From assembly GCA_040954595.2 (NCBI GenBank), contig CM082589.2, positions 8,866,001-8,930,000 of the forward strand: a DNA stretch of 64,000 bases, read 5' to 3'. The translations under genes were made by a program, and so were the position numbers. Shown here one piece after another: positions 10,284 through 23,433 of this stretch. This DNA is from Balanoglossus misakiensis. Lineage: Eukaryota > Hemichordata. Below the pieces are notes generated by a model. It worked only from the letters and a program-made list of their open reading frames with translations. It ran no database searches and was not told the DNA's origin. Numbering within the stretch: position 1 is the stretch's first letter; the number at the start of each line of letters is the position of its first letter.

Positions 10284-12479
10284 GTAAGTGAAGCCTGACT
10301 GTCTCCTGTCTTAGGTCACCACTTCATAAGCGGTCTTACCCGTCATTGGCACAAACAGTCTCAGGAAGTAAGCTTTCAGCCTACCAATGTAGCTATTGTA
10401 TTTTCCACTTTTTGTAAGTGAAGCCTGACTGTCGCCTGTCTTAGGTCACCACTTCATAAGCGGTCTTACTTGTCATTGGCACAAACAGTCTCAGGAAGTA
10501 AGCTTTCAGCCTACCAATGTAGCTATTGTATTTTCCACTTTTTGTAAGTGAAGCCTGACTGTCGCCTGTCTTAGGTCACCACTTCATAAGCGGTCTTACC
10601 CGTCATTGGCACAAACAGTCTCAGGAAGTAAGCTTTCAGCCTACCAATGTAGCTATTGAATTTTCCACTTTTTGTAAGTGAAGCCTGACTGTCGCCTGTC
10701 TTAGGTCACCACTTCATAAGCGGTCTTACCCGTCATTGGCACAAACAGTCTCAGGAAGTAAGCTTTCAGCCTACCAATGTAGCTATTGTATTTTCCACTT
10801 TTTGTAAGTGAAGCCTGACTGTCGCCTGTCTTAGGTCACCACTTCATAAGCGGTCTTACCCGTCATTGGCACAAACAGTCTCAGGAAGTAAGCTTTCAGC
10901 CTACCAATGTAGCTATTGTATTTTCCACTTTTTGTAAGTGAAGCCTGACTGTCGCCTGTCTTAGGTCACCACTTCATAAGCGGTCTTACCCGTCATTGGC
11001 ACAAACAGTCTCAGGAAGTAAGCTTTCAGCCTACCAATGTAGCTATTATATTTTCCAGTTTTTGTAAGTGAAGCCTGACTGTCGCCTGTCTAAGGTCACC
11101 ACTTCATAAGTGGTCTTACCCGTTATTGGCACAAACAGTCTCAGGAAGTAAGCTTTCAGCCTACCAATGTTGCTATTGTATTTTCCAGTTTTTGTAAGTG
11201 AAGCCTGACTGTCGCCTGTCTAAGGTCACCACTTCATAAGTGGTCTTACCCGTTATTGGCACAAACAGTCTCAGGAAGTAAGCTTTCAGCCTACCAATGT
11301 AGCTATTGTATTTTCCACTTTTTGTAAGTGAAGCCTGACTGTCGCCTGTCTTAGGTCACCACTTCATAAGCGGTCTTACCTGTCATTGGCACAAACAGTC
11401 TCAGGAAGTAAGCTTTCAGCCTACCAATGTAGCTATTGTATTTTCCACTTTTTGTAAGTGAAGCCTGACTGTCGCCTGTCTTAGGTCACCACTTCATAAG
11501 CGGTCTTACCCGTCATTGGCACAAACAGTCTCAGGAAGTAAGCTTTCAGCCTACCAATGTAGCTATTGAATTTTCCACTTTTTGTAAGTGAAGCCTGACT
11601 GTCGCCTGTCTTAGGTCACCACTTCATAAGCGGTCTTACCCGTCATTGGCACAAACAGTCTCAGGAAGTAAGCTTTCAGCCTACCAATGTAGCTATTATA
11701 TTTTCCACTTTTTGTAAGTGAAGCCTGACTGTCGCCTGTCTTAGGTCACCACTTCATAAGTGGTCTTACCCGTTATTGGCACAAACAGTCTCAGGAAGTA
11801 AGCTTTCAGCCTACCAATGTAGCTATTGTATTTTCCACTTTTTGTAAGTGAAGCCTGACTGTCGCCTGTCTTAGGTCACCACTTCATAAGCGGTCTTACC
11901 CGTCATTGGCACAAACAGTCTCAGGAAGTAAGCTTTCAGCCTACCAATGTAGCTATTGAATTTTCCACTTTATGTAAGTGAAGCCTGACTGTCGCCTGTC
12001 TTAGGTCACCACTTCATAAGCGGTCTTACCCGTCATTGGCACAAACAGTCTCAGGAAGTAAGCTTTCAGCCTACCAATGTAGCTATTATATTTTCCACTT
12101 TTTGTAAGTGAAGCCTGACTGTCGCCTGTCTTAGGTCACCACTTCATAAGCAGTCTTACCCGTCATTGGCACAAACAGTCTCAGGAAGTAAGCTTTCAGC
12201 CTACCAATGTAGCTATTGTATTTTCCACTTTTTGTAAGTGAAGCCTGACTGTCGCCTGTCTTAGGTCACCACTTCATAAGCGGTCTTACCCGTCATTGGC
12301 ACAAACAGTCTCAGGAAGTAAGCTTTCAGCCTACCAATGTAGCTATTGTATTTTCCACTTTTTGTAAGTGAAGCCTGACTGTCGCCTGTCTTAGGTCACC
12401 ACTTCATAAGCGGTCTTACCCGTCATTGGCACAAACAGTCTCAGGAAGTAAGCTTTCAGCCTACCAATGTAGCTATTGT

Positions 12480-15420
12480 ATTTTCCAATTTTTGTATGTG
12501 AAGCCTGACTGTCGCCTGTCTTAGGTCACCACTTCATAAGCGGTCTTACCCGTCATTGGCACAAACAGTCTCAGGAAGTAAGCTTTCAGCCTACCAATGT
12601 AGCTATTGTATTTTATAATTTTTGTATGTGAAGCCTGACTGTCGCCTGTCTTAGGTCACCACTTCATAAGCGGTCTTACCCGTCATTGGCACAAACAGTC
12701 TCAGGAAGTAAGCTTTCAGCCTACCAATGAAGCTATTGTATTTTCCACTTTTTGTAAGTGAAGCCTGACTGTCGCCTGTCTTAGGTCACCACTTCATAAG
12801 CGGTCTTACCTGTCATTGGCACAAACAGTCTCAGGAAGTAAGCTTTCAGCCTACCAATGTAGCTATTGTATTTTCCACTTTTTGTAAGTGAAGCCTGACT
12901 GTCGTCTGTCTTAGGTCACCACTTCATAAGCGGTCTTACCCGTCATTGGCACAAACAGTCTCAGGAAGTAAGCTTTCAGCCTACCAATGTAGCTATGGTA
13001 TTTTCCACTTTTTGTAAGTGAAGCCTGACTGTCGCCTGTCTTAGGTCACCACTTCATAAGCGGTCTTACCCGTCATTGGCACAAACAGTCTCAGGACGTA
13101 AGCTTTCAGCCTACCAATGTAGCTATTGTATTTTCCACTTTTTATAAGTGAAGCCTGACTGTCGCCTGTCTTAGGTCACCACTTCATAAGCGGTCTTACC
13201 CGTCATTGGCACAAACAGTCACAGGAAGTAAGCTTTCAGCCTACCAATGTAGCTATTGTATTTTCCACTTTTTGTAAGTGAAGCCTGACTGTCGCCTGTC
13301 TTAGGTCACCACTTCATAAGCGGTCTTACCCGTCATTGGCACAAACAGTCTCAGGAAGTAAGCTTTCAGCCTACCGATGTAGCTATTTTATTTTCCACTT
13401 TTTGTAAGTGAAGCCTGACTGTCGCCTGTCTTAGGTCACCACTTCATAAGCGGTCTTACCCGTCATTGGCACAAACAGTCTCAGGAAGTAAGCTTTCAGC
13501 CTACCGATGTAGCTATTGTGTTTTCCACTTTTTGTAAGTGAAGCCTGACTGTCGCCTGTCTTAGGTCACCGCTTCATAAGCGGTCTTACCCGTCATTGGC
13601 ATAAACAGTCTCAGGAAGTAAGCTTTCAGCCTACCAATGTAGCTATTATATTTTCCACTTTTTGTAAGTGAAGCCTGACTGTCGCCTGTCTTAGGTCACC
13701 ACTTCATAAGCGGTCTTACCTGTCATTGGCACAAACAGTCTTAGGAAGTAAGCTTTCAGCCTACCAATGTAGCTATTGTATTTTCCACTTTTTGTAAGTG
13801 AAGCCTGACTGTCGCCTGTCTTAGGTCACCACTTCATAAGCGGTCTTACCCGTCATTGGCACAAACAGTCTCAGGAAGTAAGCTTTCAGCCTACCAATGT
13901 AGCTATTGTATTTTCCAATTTTTGTAAGTGAAGCCTGACTGTCGCCTGTCTTAGGTCACCACTTCATAAGCGGTCTTACCCGTCATTGGCACAAACAGTC
14001 TCAGGAAGTAAGCTTTCAGCCTACCAATGTAGCTATTGTATTTTATAATTTTTGTATGTGAAGCCTGACTGTCGCCTGTCTTAGGTCACCACTTCATAAG
14101 CGGTCTTACCCGTCATTGGCACAAACAGTCTCAGGAAGTAAGCTTTCAGCCTACCAATGAAGCTATTGTATTTTCCACTTTTTGTAAGTGAAGCCTGACT
14201 GTCGCCTGTCTTAGGTCACCACTTCATAAGTGGTCTTACCTGTCATTGGCACAAACAGTCTCAGGAAGTAAGCTTTCAGCCTACCAATGTAGCTATTGTA
14301 TTTTCCACTTTTTGTAAGTGAAGCCTGACTGTCGTCTGTCTTAGGTCACCACTTCATAAGCGGTCTTACCCGTCATTGGCACAAACAGTCTCAGGAAGTA
14401 AGCTTTCAGCCTACCAATGTAGCTATGGTATTTTCCACTTTTTGTAAGTGAAGCCTGACTGTCGCCTGTCTTAGGTCACCACTTCATAAGCGGTCTTACC
14501 CGTCATTGGCACAAACAGTCTCAGGACGTAAGCTTTCAGCCTACCAATGTAGCTATTGTATTTTCCACTTTTTATAAGTGAAGCCTGACTGTCGCCTGTC
14601 TTAGGTCACCACTTCATAAGCGGTCTTACCCGTCATTGGCACAAACAGTCACAGGAAGTAAGCTTTCAGCCTACCAATGTAGCTATTGTATTTTCCACTT
14701 TTTGTAAGTGAAGCCTGACTGTCGCCTGTCTTAGGTCACCACTTCATAAGCGGTCTTACCCGTCATTGGCACAAACAGTCTCAGGAAGTAAGCTTTCAGC
14801 CTACCGATGTAGCTATTTTATTTTCCACTTTTTGTAAGTGAAGCCTGACTGTCGCCTGTCTTAGGTCACCACTTCATAAGCGGTCTTACCCGTCATTGGC
14901 ACAAACAGTCTCAGGAAGTAAGCTTTCAGCCTACCGATGTAGCTATTGTGTTTTCCACTTTTTGTAAGTGAAGCCTGACTGTCGCCTGTCTTAGGTCACC
15001 GCTTCATAAGCGGTCTTACCCGTCATTGGCATAAACAGTCTCAGGAAGTAAGCTTTCAGCCTACCAATGTAGCTATTATATTTTCCACTTTTTGTAAGTG
15101 AAGCCTGACTGTCGCCTGTCTTAGGTCACCACTTCATAAGCGGTCTTACCTGTCATTGGCACAAACAGTCTTAGGAAGTAAGCTTTCAGCCTACCAATGT
15201 AGCTATTGTATTTTCCACTTTTTGTAAGTGAAGCCTGACTGTCGCCTGTCTTAGGTCACCACTTCATAAGCGGTCTTACCCGTCATTGGCACAAACAGTC
15301 TCAGGAAGTAAGCTTTCAGCCTACCAATGTAGCTATTGTATTTTCCAATTTTTGTAAGTGAAGCCTGACTGTCGCCTGTCTTAGGTCACCACTTCATAAG
15401 CGGTCTTACCCGTCATTGGC
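12480..15420. repeat. Higher-order repeat of 11 monomers (1430 bp), two copies
   Basis: Rare monomer variants recur in the same order at exactly 1430 bp: TTTTATAATTTTTGTATG at 12613 and 14043, AGCTATGGTA at 12993 and 14423, GGACGTAAGC near 13097 and 14527, CAGTCACAGG near 13219 and 14649, ATTGTGTTTTCC near 13513 and 14943. 1430 = 11 x 130. Boundaries are approximate. Confidence 0.85.
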
Positions 15421-18400
15421 ACAAACAGTCTCAGGAAGTAAGCTTTCAGCCTACCAATGTAGCTATTATATTTTCCACTTTTTGTAAGTGAAGCCTGACT
15501 GTCGCCTGTCTTAGGTCAGCACTTCATAAGCGGTCTTACCTGTCATTGGCACAAACAGTCTCAGGAAGTAAGCTTTCAGCCTACCAATGTAGCTATTGTA
15601 TTTTCCACTTTTTGTAAGTGAAGCCTGACTGTCGCCTGTCTTAGGTCACCACTTCATAAGCAGTCTTACCCGTCATTGGCACAAACAGTCTCAGGAAGTA
15701 AGCTTTCAGCCTACCAATGTAGCTATTGTATTTTCCAATTTTTGTAAGTGAAGCCTGACTGTCGCCTGTCTTAGGTCACCACTTCATAAGCGGTCTTACC
15801 CGTCATTGGCACAAACAGTCTCAGGAAGTAAGCTTTCAGCCTACCAATGTAGCTATTGTATTTTCCACTTTTTGTAAGTGAAGCCTGACTGTCGCCTGTC
15901 TTAGATCACCACTTCATAAGCAGTCTTACCCGTCATTGGCACAAACAGTCTCAGGAAGTAAGCTTTCAGCCTACCAATGAAGCTATTGTATTTTCCACTT
16001 TTTGTAAGTGAAGCCTGACTGTCGCCTGTCTTAGGTCACCACTTCATAAGCGGTCTTACCCGTCATTGGCACAAACAGTCTCAGGAAGTAAGCTTTCAGC
16101 CTACCAATGTAGCTATTGTATTTTCCACTTTTTGTAAGTGAAGCCTGACTGTCGCCTGTCTTAGGTCACCGCTTCATAAGCGGTCTTACCCGTCATTGGA
16201 ACAAACAGTCTCAGGACGTAAGCTTTCAGCCTACCAATGTAGCTATTGTATTTTCCACTTTTTGTAAGTGAAGCCTGACTGTCGCCTGTCTTAGGTCACC
16301 ACTTCATAAGCAGTCTTACCCGTCATTGGCACAAACAGTCTCAGGAAGTAAGCTTTCAGCCTACCAATGTAGCTATTGTATTTTCCACTTTTTGTAAGTG
16401 AAGCCTGACTGTCGCCTGTCTTAGGTCACCACTTCATAAGCGGTCTTACCCGTCATTGGCACAAACAGTCTCAGGAAGTAAGCTTTCAGCCTACCAATGT
16501 AGCTATTGTATTTTCCACTTTTTGTAAGTGAAGCCTGACTGTCGCCTGTCTTAGGTCACCACTTCATAAGCGGTCTTACCCGTCATTGGCACAAACAGTC
16601 TCAGGAAGTAAGCTTTCAGCCTACCAATGAAGCTATTGAATTTTCCACTTTTTGTAAGTGAAGCCTGACTGTCGCCTATGTCTTAGGTCACCACTTCATA
16701 AGCGGTCTTACCCGTCATTGGCACAAACAGTCTCAGGAAGTAAGCTTTCAGCCTACCAATGTAGCTATTGTATTTTCCACTTTTTGTAAGTGAAGTCTGA
16801 CTGTCGCCTGTCTTAGGTCACCACTTCATAAGCGGTCTTACCCGTCATTGGCACAAACAGTCTCAGGACGTAAGCTTTCAGCCTACCAATGTAGCTATTG
16901 TATTTTCCACTTTTTGTAAGTGAAGCCTGACTGTCGCCTGTCTTAGGTCACCACTTCATAAGCGGTCTTACCCGTCATTGGCACAAACAGTCTCAGGAAG
17001 TAAGCTTTCAGCCTACCAATGTAGCTATTGTATTTTCCACTTTTTGTAAGTGAAGCCTGACTGTCGCCTGTCTTAGGTCACCACTTCATAAGCGGTCTTA
17101 CCCGTCATTGGCACAAACAGTCTCAGGAAGTAAGCTTTCAGCCTACCAATGTAGCTATTGTATTTTCCACTTTTTGTAAGTGAAGCCTGACTGTCGCCTG
17201 TCTTAGGTCACCACTTCATAAGCGGTCTTACCCGTCATTGGCACAAACAGTCTCAGGAAGTAAGCTTTCAGCCTACCAATGAAGCTATTGAATTTTCCAC
17301 TTTTTGTAAGTGAAGCCTGACTGTCGCCTATGTCTTAGGTCACCACTTCATAAGCGGTCTTACCCGTCATTGGCACAAACAGTCTCAGGAAGTAAGCTTT
17401 CAGCCTACCAATGTAGCTATTGTATTTTCCACTTTTTATAAGTGAAGCCTGACTGTCGCCTGTCTTAGGTCACCACTTCATAAGCGGTCTTACCCGTCAT
17501 TGGCACAAACAGTCACAGGAAGTAAGCTTTCAGCCTACCAATGTAGCTATTGTATTTTCCACTTTTTGTAAGTGAAGCCTGACTGTCGCCTGTCTTAGGT
17601 CACCACTTCATAAGCGGTCTTACCCGTCATTGGCACAAACAGTCTCAGGAAGTAAGCTTTCAGCCTACCAATGTAGCTATTTTATTTTCCACTTTTTGTA
17701 AGTGAAGCCTGACTGTCGCCTGTCTTAGGTCACCACTTCATAAGCGGTCTTACCCGTCATTGGCACAAACAGTCTCAGGAAGTAAGCTTTCAGCCTACCG
17801 ATGTAGCTATTGTGTTTTCCACTTTTTGTAAGTGAAGCCTGACTGTCGCCTGTCTTAGGTCACCGCTTCATAAGCGGTCTTACCCGTCATTGGCATAAAC
17901 AGTCTCAGGAAGTAAGCTTTCAGCCTACCAATGTAGCTATTATATTTTCCACTTTTTGTAAGTGAAGCCTGACTGTCGCCTGTCTTAGGTCACCACTTCA
18001 TAAGCGGTCTTACCTGTCATTGGCACAAACAGTCTTAGGAAGTAAGCTTTCAGCCTACCAATGTAGCTATTGTATTTTCCACTTTTTGTAAGTGAAGCCT
18101 GACTGTCGCCTGTCTTAGGTCACCACTTCATAAGCGGTCTTACCCGTCATTGGCACAAACAGTCTCAGGAAGTAAGCTTTCAGCCTACCAATGTAGCTAT
18201 TGTATTTTCCAATTTTTGTAAGTGAAGCCTGACTGTCGCCTGTCTTAGGTCACCACTTCATAAGCGGTCTTACCCGTCATTGGCACAAACAGTCTCAGGA
18301 AGTAAGCTTTCAGCCTACCAATGTAGCTATTATATTTTCCACTTTTTGTAAGTGAAGCCTGACTGTCGCCTGTCTTAGGTCAGCACTTCATAAGCAGTCT

Positions 18401-19950
18401 TACCTGTCATTGGCACAAACAGTCTCAGGAAGTAAGCTTTCAGCCTACCAATGTAGCTATTGTATTTTCCACTTTTTGTAAGTGAAGCCTGACTGTCGCC
18501 TGTCTTAGGTCACCACTTCATAAGCGGTCTTACCCGTCATTGGCACAAACAGTCTCAGGAAGTAAGCTTTCAGCCTACCAATGTAGCTATTGTATTTTCC
18601 AATTTTTGTAAGTGAAGCCTGACTGTCGCCTGTCTTAGGTCACCACTTCATAAGCGGTCTTACCCGTCATTGGCACAAACAGTCTCAGGAAGTAAGCTTT
18701 CAGCCTACCAATGTAGCTATTGTATTTTCCACTTTTTGTAAGTGAAGCCTGACTGTCGCCTGTCTTAGATCACCACTTCATAAGCAGTCTTACCCGTCAT
18801 TGGCACAAACAGTCTCAGGAAGTAAGCTTTCAGCCTACCAATGAAGCTATTGTATTTTCCACTTTTTGTAAGTGAAGCCTGACTGTCGCCTGTCTTAGGT
18901 CACCACTTCATAAGCGGTCTTACCCGTCATTGGCACAAACAGTCTCAGGAAGTAAGCTTTCAGCCTACCAATGTAGCTATTGTATTTTCCACTTTTTGTA
19001 AGTGAAGCCTGACTGTCGCCTGTCTTAGGTCACCGCTTCATAAGCGGTCTTACCCGTCATTGGAACAAACAGTCTCAGGACGTAAGCTTTCAGCCTACCA
19101 ATGTAGCTATTGTATTTTCCACTTTTTGTAAGTGAAGCCTGACTGTCGCCTGTCTTAGGTCACCACTTCATAAGCAGTCTTACCCGTCATTGGCACAAAC
19201 AGTCTCAGGAAGTAAGCTTTCAGCCTACCAATGTAGCTATTGTATTTTCCACTTTTTGTAAGTGAAGCCTGACTGTCGCCTGTCTTAGGTCACCACTTCA
19301 TAAGCGGTCTTACCCGTCATTGGCACAAACAGTCTCAGGAAGTAAGCTTTCAGCCTACCAATGTAGCTATTGTATTTTCCACTTTTTGTAAGTGAAGCCT
19401 GACTGTCGCCTGTCTTAGGTCACCACTTCATAAGCGGTCTTACCCGTCATTGGCACAAACAGTCTCAGGAAGTAAGCTTTCAGCCTACCAATGAAGCTAT
19501 TGAATTTTCCACTTTTTGTAAGTGAAGCCTGACTGTCGCCTATGTCTTAGGTCACCACTTCATAAGCGGTCTTACCCGTCATTGGCACAAACAGTCTCAG
19601 GAAGTAAGCTTTCAGCCTACCAATGTAGCTATTGTATTTTCCACTTTTTGTAAGTGAAGTCTGACTGTCGCCTGTCTTAGGTCACCACTTCATAAGCGGT
19701 CTTACCCGTCATTGGCACAAACAGTCTCAGGACGTAAGCTTTCAGCCTACCAATGTAGCTATTGTATTTTCCACTTTTTGTAAGTGAAGCCTGACTGTCG
19801 CCTGTCTTAGGTCACCACTTCATAAGCGGTCTTACCCGTCATTGGCACAAACAGTCTCAGGAAGTAAGCTTTCAGCCTACCAATGTAGCTATTGTATTTT
19901 CCACTTTTTGTAAGTGAAGCCTGACTGTCGCCTGTCTTAGGTCACCACTT
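14540..19950. repeat. Higher-order repeat of 22 monomers (2864 bp), two copies
   Basis: Variant markers recur at 2864 bp: CAGTCACAGG at about 14647 and 17511, TTAGATCACC at about 15901 and 18765, GGTCAGCACTTC at about 15515 and 18379, and the 2-bp insertion at 16676 and 19540. 2864 = 22 x 130 + 4, the extra 4 coming from two 2-bp insertions. Boundaries are approximate. Confidence 0.8.
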
Positions 19951-20529
19951 CATAAGCGGTCTTACCCGTTATTGGCACAAACAGTCTCAGGAAGTAAGCT
20001 TTCAGCCTACCAATGAAGCTATTGAATTTTCCACTTTTTGTAAGTGAAGCCTGACTGTCGCCTATGTCTTAGGTCACCACTTCATAAGCTGTCTTACCCG
20101 TCATTGGCACAAACAGTCTCAGGAAGTAAGCTTTCAGCCTACCAATGTAGCTATTGTATTTTCCACTTTTTGTAAGTGAAGCCTGACTGTCGCCTGTCTT
20201 AGGTCACCACTTCATAAGCGGTCTTACCCGTCATTGGCACAAACAGTCTCAGGAAGTAAGCTTTCAGCCTACCAATGTAGCTATTGTATTTTCCACTTTT
20301 TGTAAGTGAAGCCTGACTGTCGCCTGTCTTAGGTCACCACTTCATAAGCGGTCTTACCCGTCATTGGCACAAACAGTCTCAGGAAGTAAGCTTTCAGCCT
20401 ACCAATGTAGCTATTGTATTTTCCACTTTTTGTAAGTGAAGCCTGACTGTCGCCTGTCTTAGGTCACCACTTCATAAGCGGTCTTACCCGTCATTGGCAC
20501 AAACAGTCTGATGAAGTAAGCTTTCAGCC

Positions 20530-21613
20530 GAACCGGACCCAAGGACACCGACCCATCATTATACCTTTCAACAACAGGTACAGCAAGAAGAGAAATTAAC
20601 ATAACACAACAGCCAGAAATTATGGATTCAATGACAACAGCAGGATTGACATCAATGAAAACCTTACACAAAGAAGAAAATCGTTCGGACGTCCCATGGC
20701 ATTGCAGTGAAACTGGGCCATAAAGGTCCAAACAATGAGGCTGACCACATGGTTACAGCTCCAATTACGGCAACTGTAAAGTGTAGTGGAACTGCAGATG
20801 ACTGACGTTGCCCAGGGCAACAGCGAACCAGGACCCTGGAGGGCAGAGCAGCGGGACCTGATTGACAGGAGCTGTACCGGTACATAGCAGTTGTGAACAT
20901 AGTATATGAAATAATTTAAAATAGTCATTGCTCACTGGGTCCATCATTTTTAGTAGAAGTGACCTGATTTCACATCAATAGTTTACCTCCCGTCATTTCC
21001 AGCTAATTTCATGTAGTACAAAACTCCTATACAACATAATGACATTTCTAGAACCTTTTTTTGCTGGTTGGGCTGACAGACTAACACTAGTGGTTCTAAA
21101 AAGAAACTTCCATAACAACCTGTACACTTGACACGTTCAAGTCAAGGCAGACCTAACCCATTCAAATATGCAAATTAGGAAAAGACGCATACATGCATTC
21201 CTTGCATCCCCAGAGACACACACAGGAAATCAAGCGAGTGCGGCCACTAGCTGGAAGAGCTGAATTCAATGCATTGCCTTGCGATGTTCATGATACAGGG
21301 GGGTTATGATCAATGAACAGAACAGCGGTCCACTTTCACGAGTTGTAGTGCACTGATCGTGGCAAGTTGATCATGGCAAAACAAACGACTATGTTAGATA
21401 GCAGTGCTTCGCAAGTTTGGCTAATTTGTATGAAAATCATCTCGGCAAACAGTGCACTACCTTTTTCTCGCATTTGCGATTTGGCGAGCGGGTAGCGAAA
21501 ACACTGCTGGCTAATCCGTTCCGATTTCTGTCACTGTTCCAATTCTTCCTCAACACCTCAAAGCTACACACCCCTACTAGAAAATGGCATGAATTCTTGA
21601 CGGACGGAAGTAG
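20530..21613. other. Non-coding spacer between satellite and element A (copy 1)
   Basis: Unique-looking sequence inside the duplicated unit, repeated at about 25526-26610. Short ORFs occur in several frames but none resembles a protein. It contains an octamer-like ATGCAAAT near 21174. No gene seen. Confidence 0.5.
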
Positions 21614-22332
21614 TAGCAGTCGAGAAACTGGGTAGTGAATTTGCATATTTTATCATCGCTGGAGCCTCGCTTTCAAACACGCGGGAGATGCAAACATGGC
21701 GTTCGCTACCCTCGCCGTTGTCATGTAAACACATTTTTAGAAGTGGTTTATCTCAGTTAAAAACCCCAAAAGAAAAAGAAAAATCAACTTTTCTGGGGTA
21801 TTATAAAGTAATTATTGGGATAACGAACAAATCCGTCATTTTTAGCGTCATTTTCTTGCAATTCACGACCTATCTCGGCACCAGTCATTACGGTGATTTA
21901 TCACGCTAAGACGGGCCAACTTTCAGCGAACGGGTACGGGTCAAGGAGGTCGTGAGCCATCACGATATATCAATCACATGATTTGGAAAGTTCAAGGGTA
22001 CTTCAGTCCAAATATGGGAGTAGTGCCGCCTTGCAAACGCAAACGACGCAGTGTTGACTGATCCAGGTCACTTACTTCCGGGTTTCGATGTTGCGCGCGA
22101 TGTGTATGCGTTGAAGTTAGTCATGCGTACAGGTCTGTAGGTTCCCGGTGTTAATTAAAGCCGCCCGGCCGCGAACCACACGATGTGAGCTAAAGCCCAA
22201 CATGCACGACCCAGTCCACCAGGGCTACAATTATTGCGGCTACGGTTATGCGAAATACTGACTCTCCTTGCAAGTCACCGCATATGTTGCATGCCCCCCC
22301 CCCCCCCCCCCGCCACGTACAGCCACACTGAG

Positions 22333-22581
22333 TTAGTAACATTGGCAAATACATTTGCTAGTTTTACCCAGCAATTTCATCATCACTGTCAAGGTCCTAT
22401 CATCAACTTCGAGAACATTTTCTTCTGGTAAATCATATTCTTGTTCATCCTCAATAATTTCTTCTATTTCACAATTTGTGATTTCATTATCATCATTATT
22501 TGTTTCTTCTTCAATAATTTCATCAGTTTCTGTCTGCAGTTCCCTGCCCTTGTTATTGTATTGTTCACACAGTTCAGGCAA
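22333..22581 (-). pseudogene. Acidic C-terminal tail of the element A gene, copy 1
   Basis: 82 residues, strongly acidic (ETDEIIEEETNNDDNE, EIIEDEQEYDLPEENVLEVD). It overlaps the end of the CXC segment in another frame and is most simply its true C-terminus after a frameshift near 22570. A similar acidic tail is found on the minus strand at 36669-36925. Confidence 0.45.
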
Positions 22582-22856
22582 TTACAACCTGGGCCACACA
22601 TCATGCCCTTCTTTTTGCATTTACATGTATTATTCCTGCATCCTGTTTTCTTACATTTACACCCTTTTGTGTAAAACATCACACACTTTTGAACCTTCTC
22701 CATATTTTCCACAGAATCCCACAGTATATTTATTTTCCCATTTTCCACATTGTATCCCGAGTTTTCATAAGGAGGAAGTGTAATGTGATGTCGGTGAGCT
22801 TGTGACCAATAACATGGGTTCTCCAACAACCAGTTTGTCCCCAACATGCATTGCAT
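22464..22856 (-). CDS. CXC (tesmin/TSO1-like) domain segment, copy 1
   Basis: 130 residues. Residues about 55-97 form a CXC domain: CVMFYTKGCKCKKTGC, then CRNNTCKCKKKGMMCGPGC, then CNCLNC. CXC domains are Cys-rich zinc-binding folds that contact DNA in tesmin/TSO1/LIN54 proteins. The upstream frame is open beyond the first Met (NPEAELDEIIIIKTA), so the segment is part of a longer protein. The residues after NCVNN are frame-shifted relative to the acidic tail read at 22581-22333. Similar CXC-bearing proteins of unknown role are abundant in cnidarians and other invertebrates (from memory). Confidence 0.6.
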   Translation of the reverse strand: MQCMLGTNWLLENPCYWSQAHRHHITLPPYENSGYNVENGKINILWDSVENMEKVQKCVMFYTKGCKCKKTGCRNNTCKCKKKGMMCGPGCNCLNCVNNTITRAGNCRQKLMKLLKKKQIMMIMKSQIVK

Positions 22857-22978
22857 TGCTGTTTTGATTATAATTATTTCATCCAGCTCAGCCTCTGGAT
22901 TAAAATTATCAAATTATCTTGACGTTTACATATAATGTTTGATAACCCTGTGTTACTTCAGTGACAATTGTTTTCTTT

Positions 22979-23149
22979 TCATTTTTCTACTGTGCGGTAC
23001 AAAGACATGTAGCACTTTTTACGTAGTGTGCGTGTTTCATCCAGTTTTAATCCAGGATAGTCCCCATGTTCAGTAAAGTGCTCCATTAGTAACTCTGGAT
23101 TGTGGGGATATTTTAGAGTAGAAGAGGTCAAGCGTTTATGACAATGGCT
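22979..23149 (-). pseudogene. Frame-shifted continuation of the Cys-rich segment, copy 1
   Basis: About 56 codons in a different frame from the preceding segment. It has protein-like composition (HFTEHGDYPGLKLDETRTL), ends in TGA and has no start codon of its own at the junction. It is best read as the same protein after a one-base shift. Copy 2 has the same arrangement at 27976-28146. Confidence 0.4.
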
Positions 23150-23433
23150 AGAAATCTGGTTTTATCATCCACCCTGGTTTTGTGGCAAGAGACATTTCCA
23201 CAAATGTGACACGTTTTGTCTTTTTGATGAGGTGCCTGTTCGGTACTACCCTGGGCTTGTGCTTCAAAGTCTTTTTCTACACATATTCTGCAGCTATTGC
23301 ATAGACAACCAGATTGAGATAAATTCATTTCTTTTACAACCAAATCTTTGAAATTGTCTGGCTTATTTACTGTACCCGGTATGTGGTACCATCTTGGAGT
23401 TGATGATATGCTACACTTCTTTTGGGTCCGCAT
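23128..23433 (-). CDS. Cys-rich zinc-binding segment, copy 1
   Basis: 101 residues with CLCNSCRIC and CHICGNVSCH clusters, suggesting one or two zinc sites. It begins WYHIPGTVNKPDNF-like and ends at a stop at 23128. The reading continues more convincingly in another frame from 23149 to the stop at 22979 (CHKRLTSSTLKYPHNPELLM and CYMSLYRTVEK), so a one-base frameshift sits near 23145-23150. Identity of the family is unknown to me. Confidence 0.45.
   Translation of the reverse strand: MRTQKKCSISSTPRWYHIPGTVNKPDNFKDLVVKEMNLSQSGCLCNSCRICVEKDFEAQAQGSTEQAPHQKDKTCHICGNVSCHKTRVDDKTRFLAIVINA

Larger units (their letters stand above)
10266..20529. repeat. 130-bp satellite array, right part
   Basis: About 79 further head-to-tail monomers of the same 130-bp repeat. 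A few carry a 2-bp insertion (CCTATGTCTTAGG instead of CCTGTCTTAGG) at about 16676, 17329, 19543 and 20063, making 132-bp units. The last monomer degrades at about 20506 (CAGTCTGATGAAG in place of CAGTCTCAGGAAG) and ends in TTTCAGCC at 20529, after which unrelated sequence starts. Together with the left part there are about 102 monomers. No coding potential. Confidence 0.97.

Noticed and set aside
2081-20529. Regular short repeats resembling a CRISPR array
   Set aside because: The whole 130-bp monomer is repeated without unique spacers, and the context is animal DNA. It is satellite.
20459-20947. Overlapping minus-strand ORFs at the satellite edge (again at 25455-25943)
   Set aside because: They start or end in satellite sequence, overlap each other in several frames and show no protein family features.
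22294-22311. 18-C run as an assembly gap
   Set aside because: The same run length is present in the duplicate at 27291-27308 with continuous flanks, so it is treated as a homopolymer, though its exact length is uncertain.
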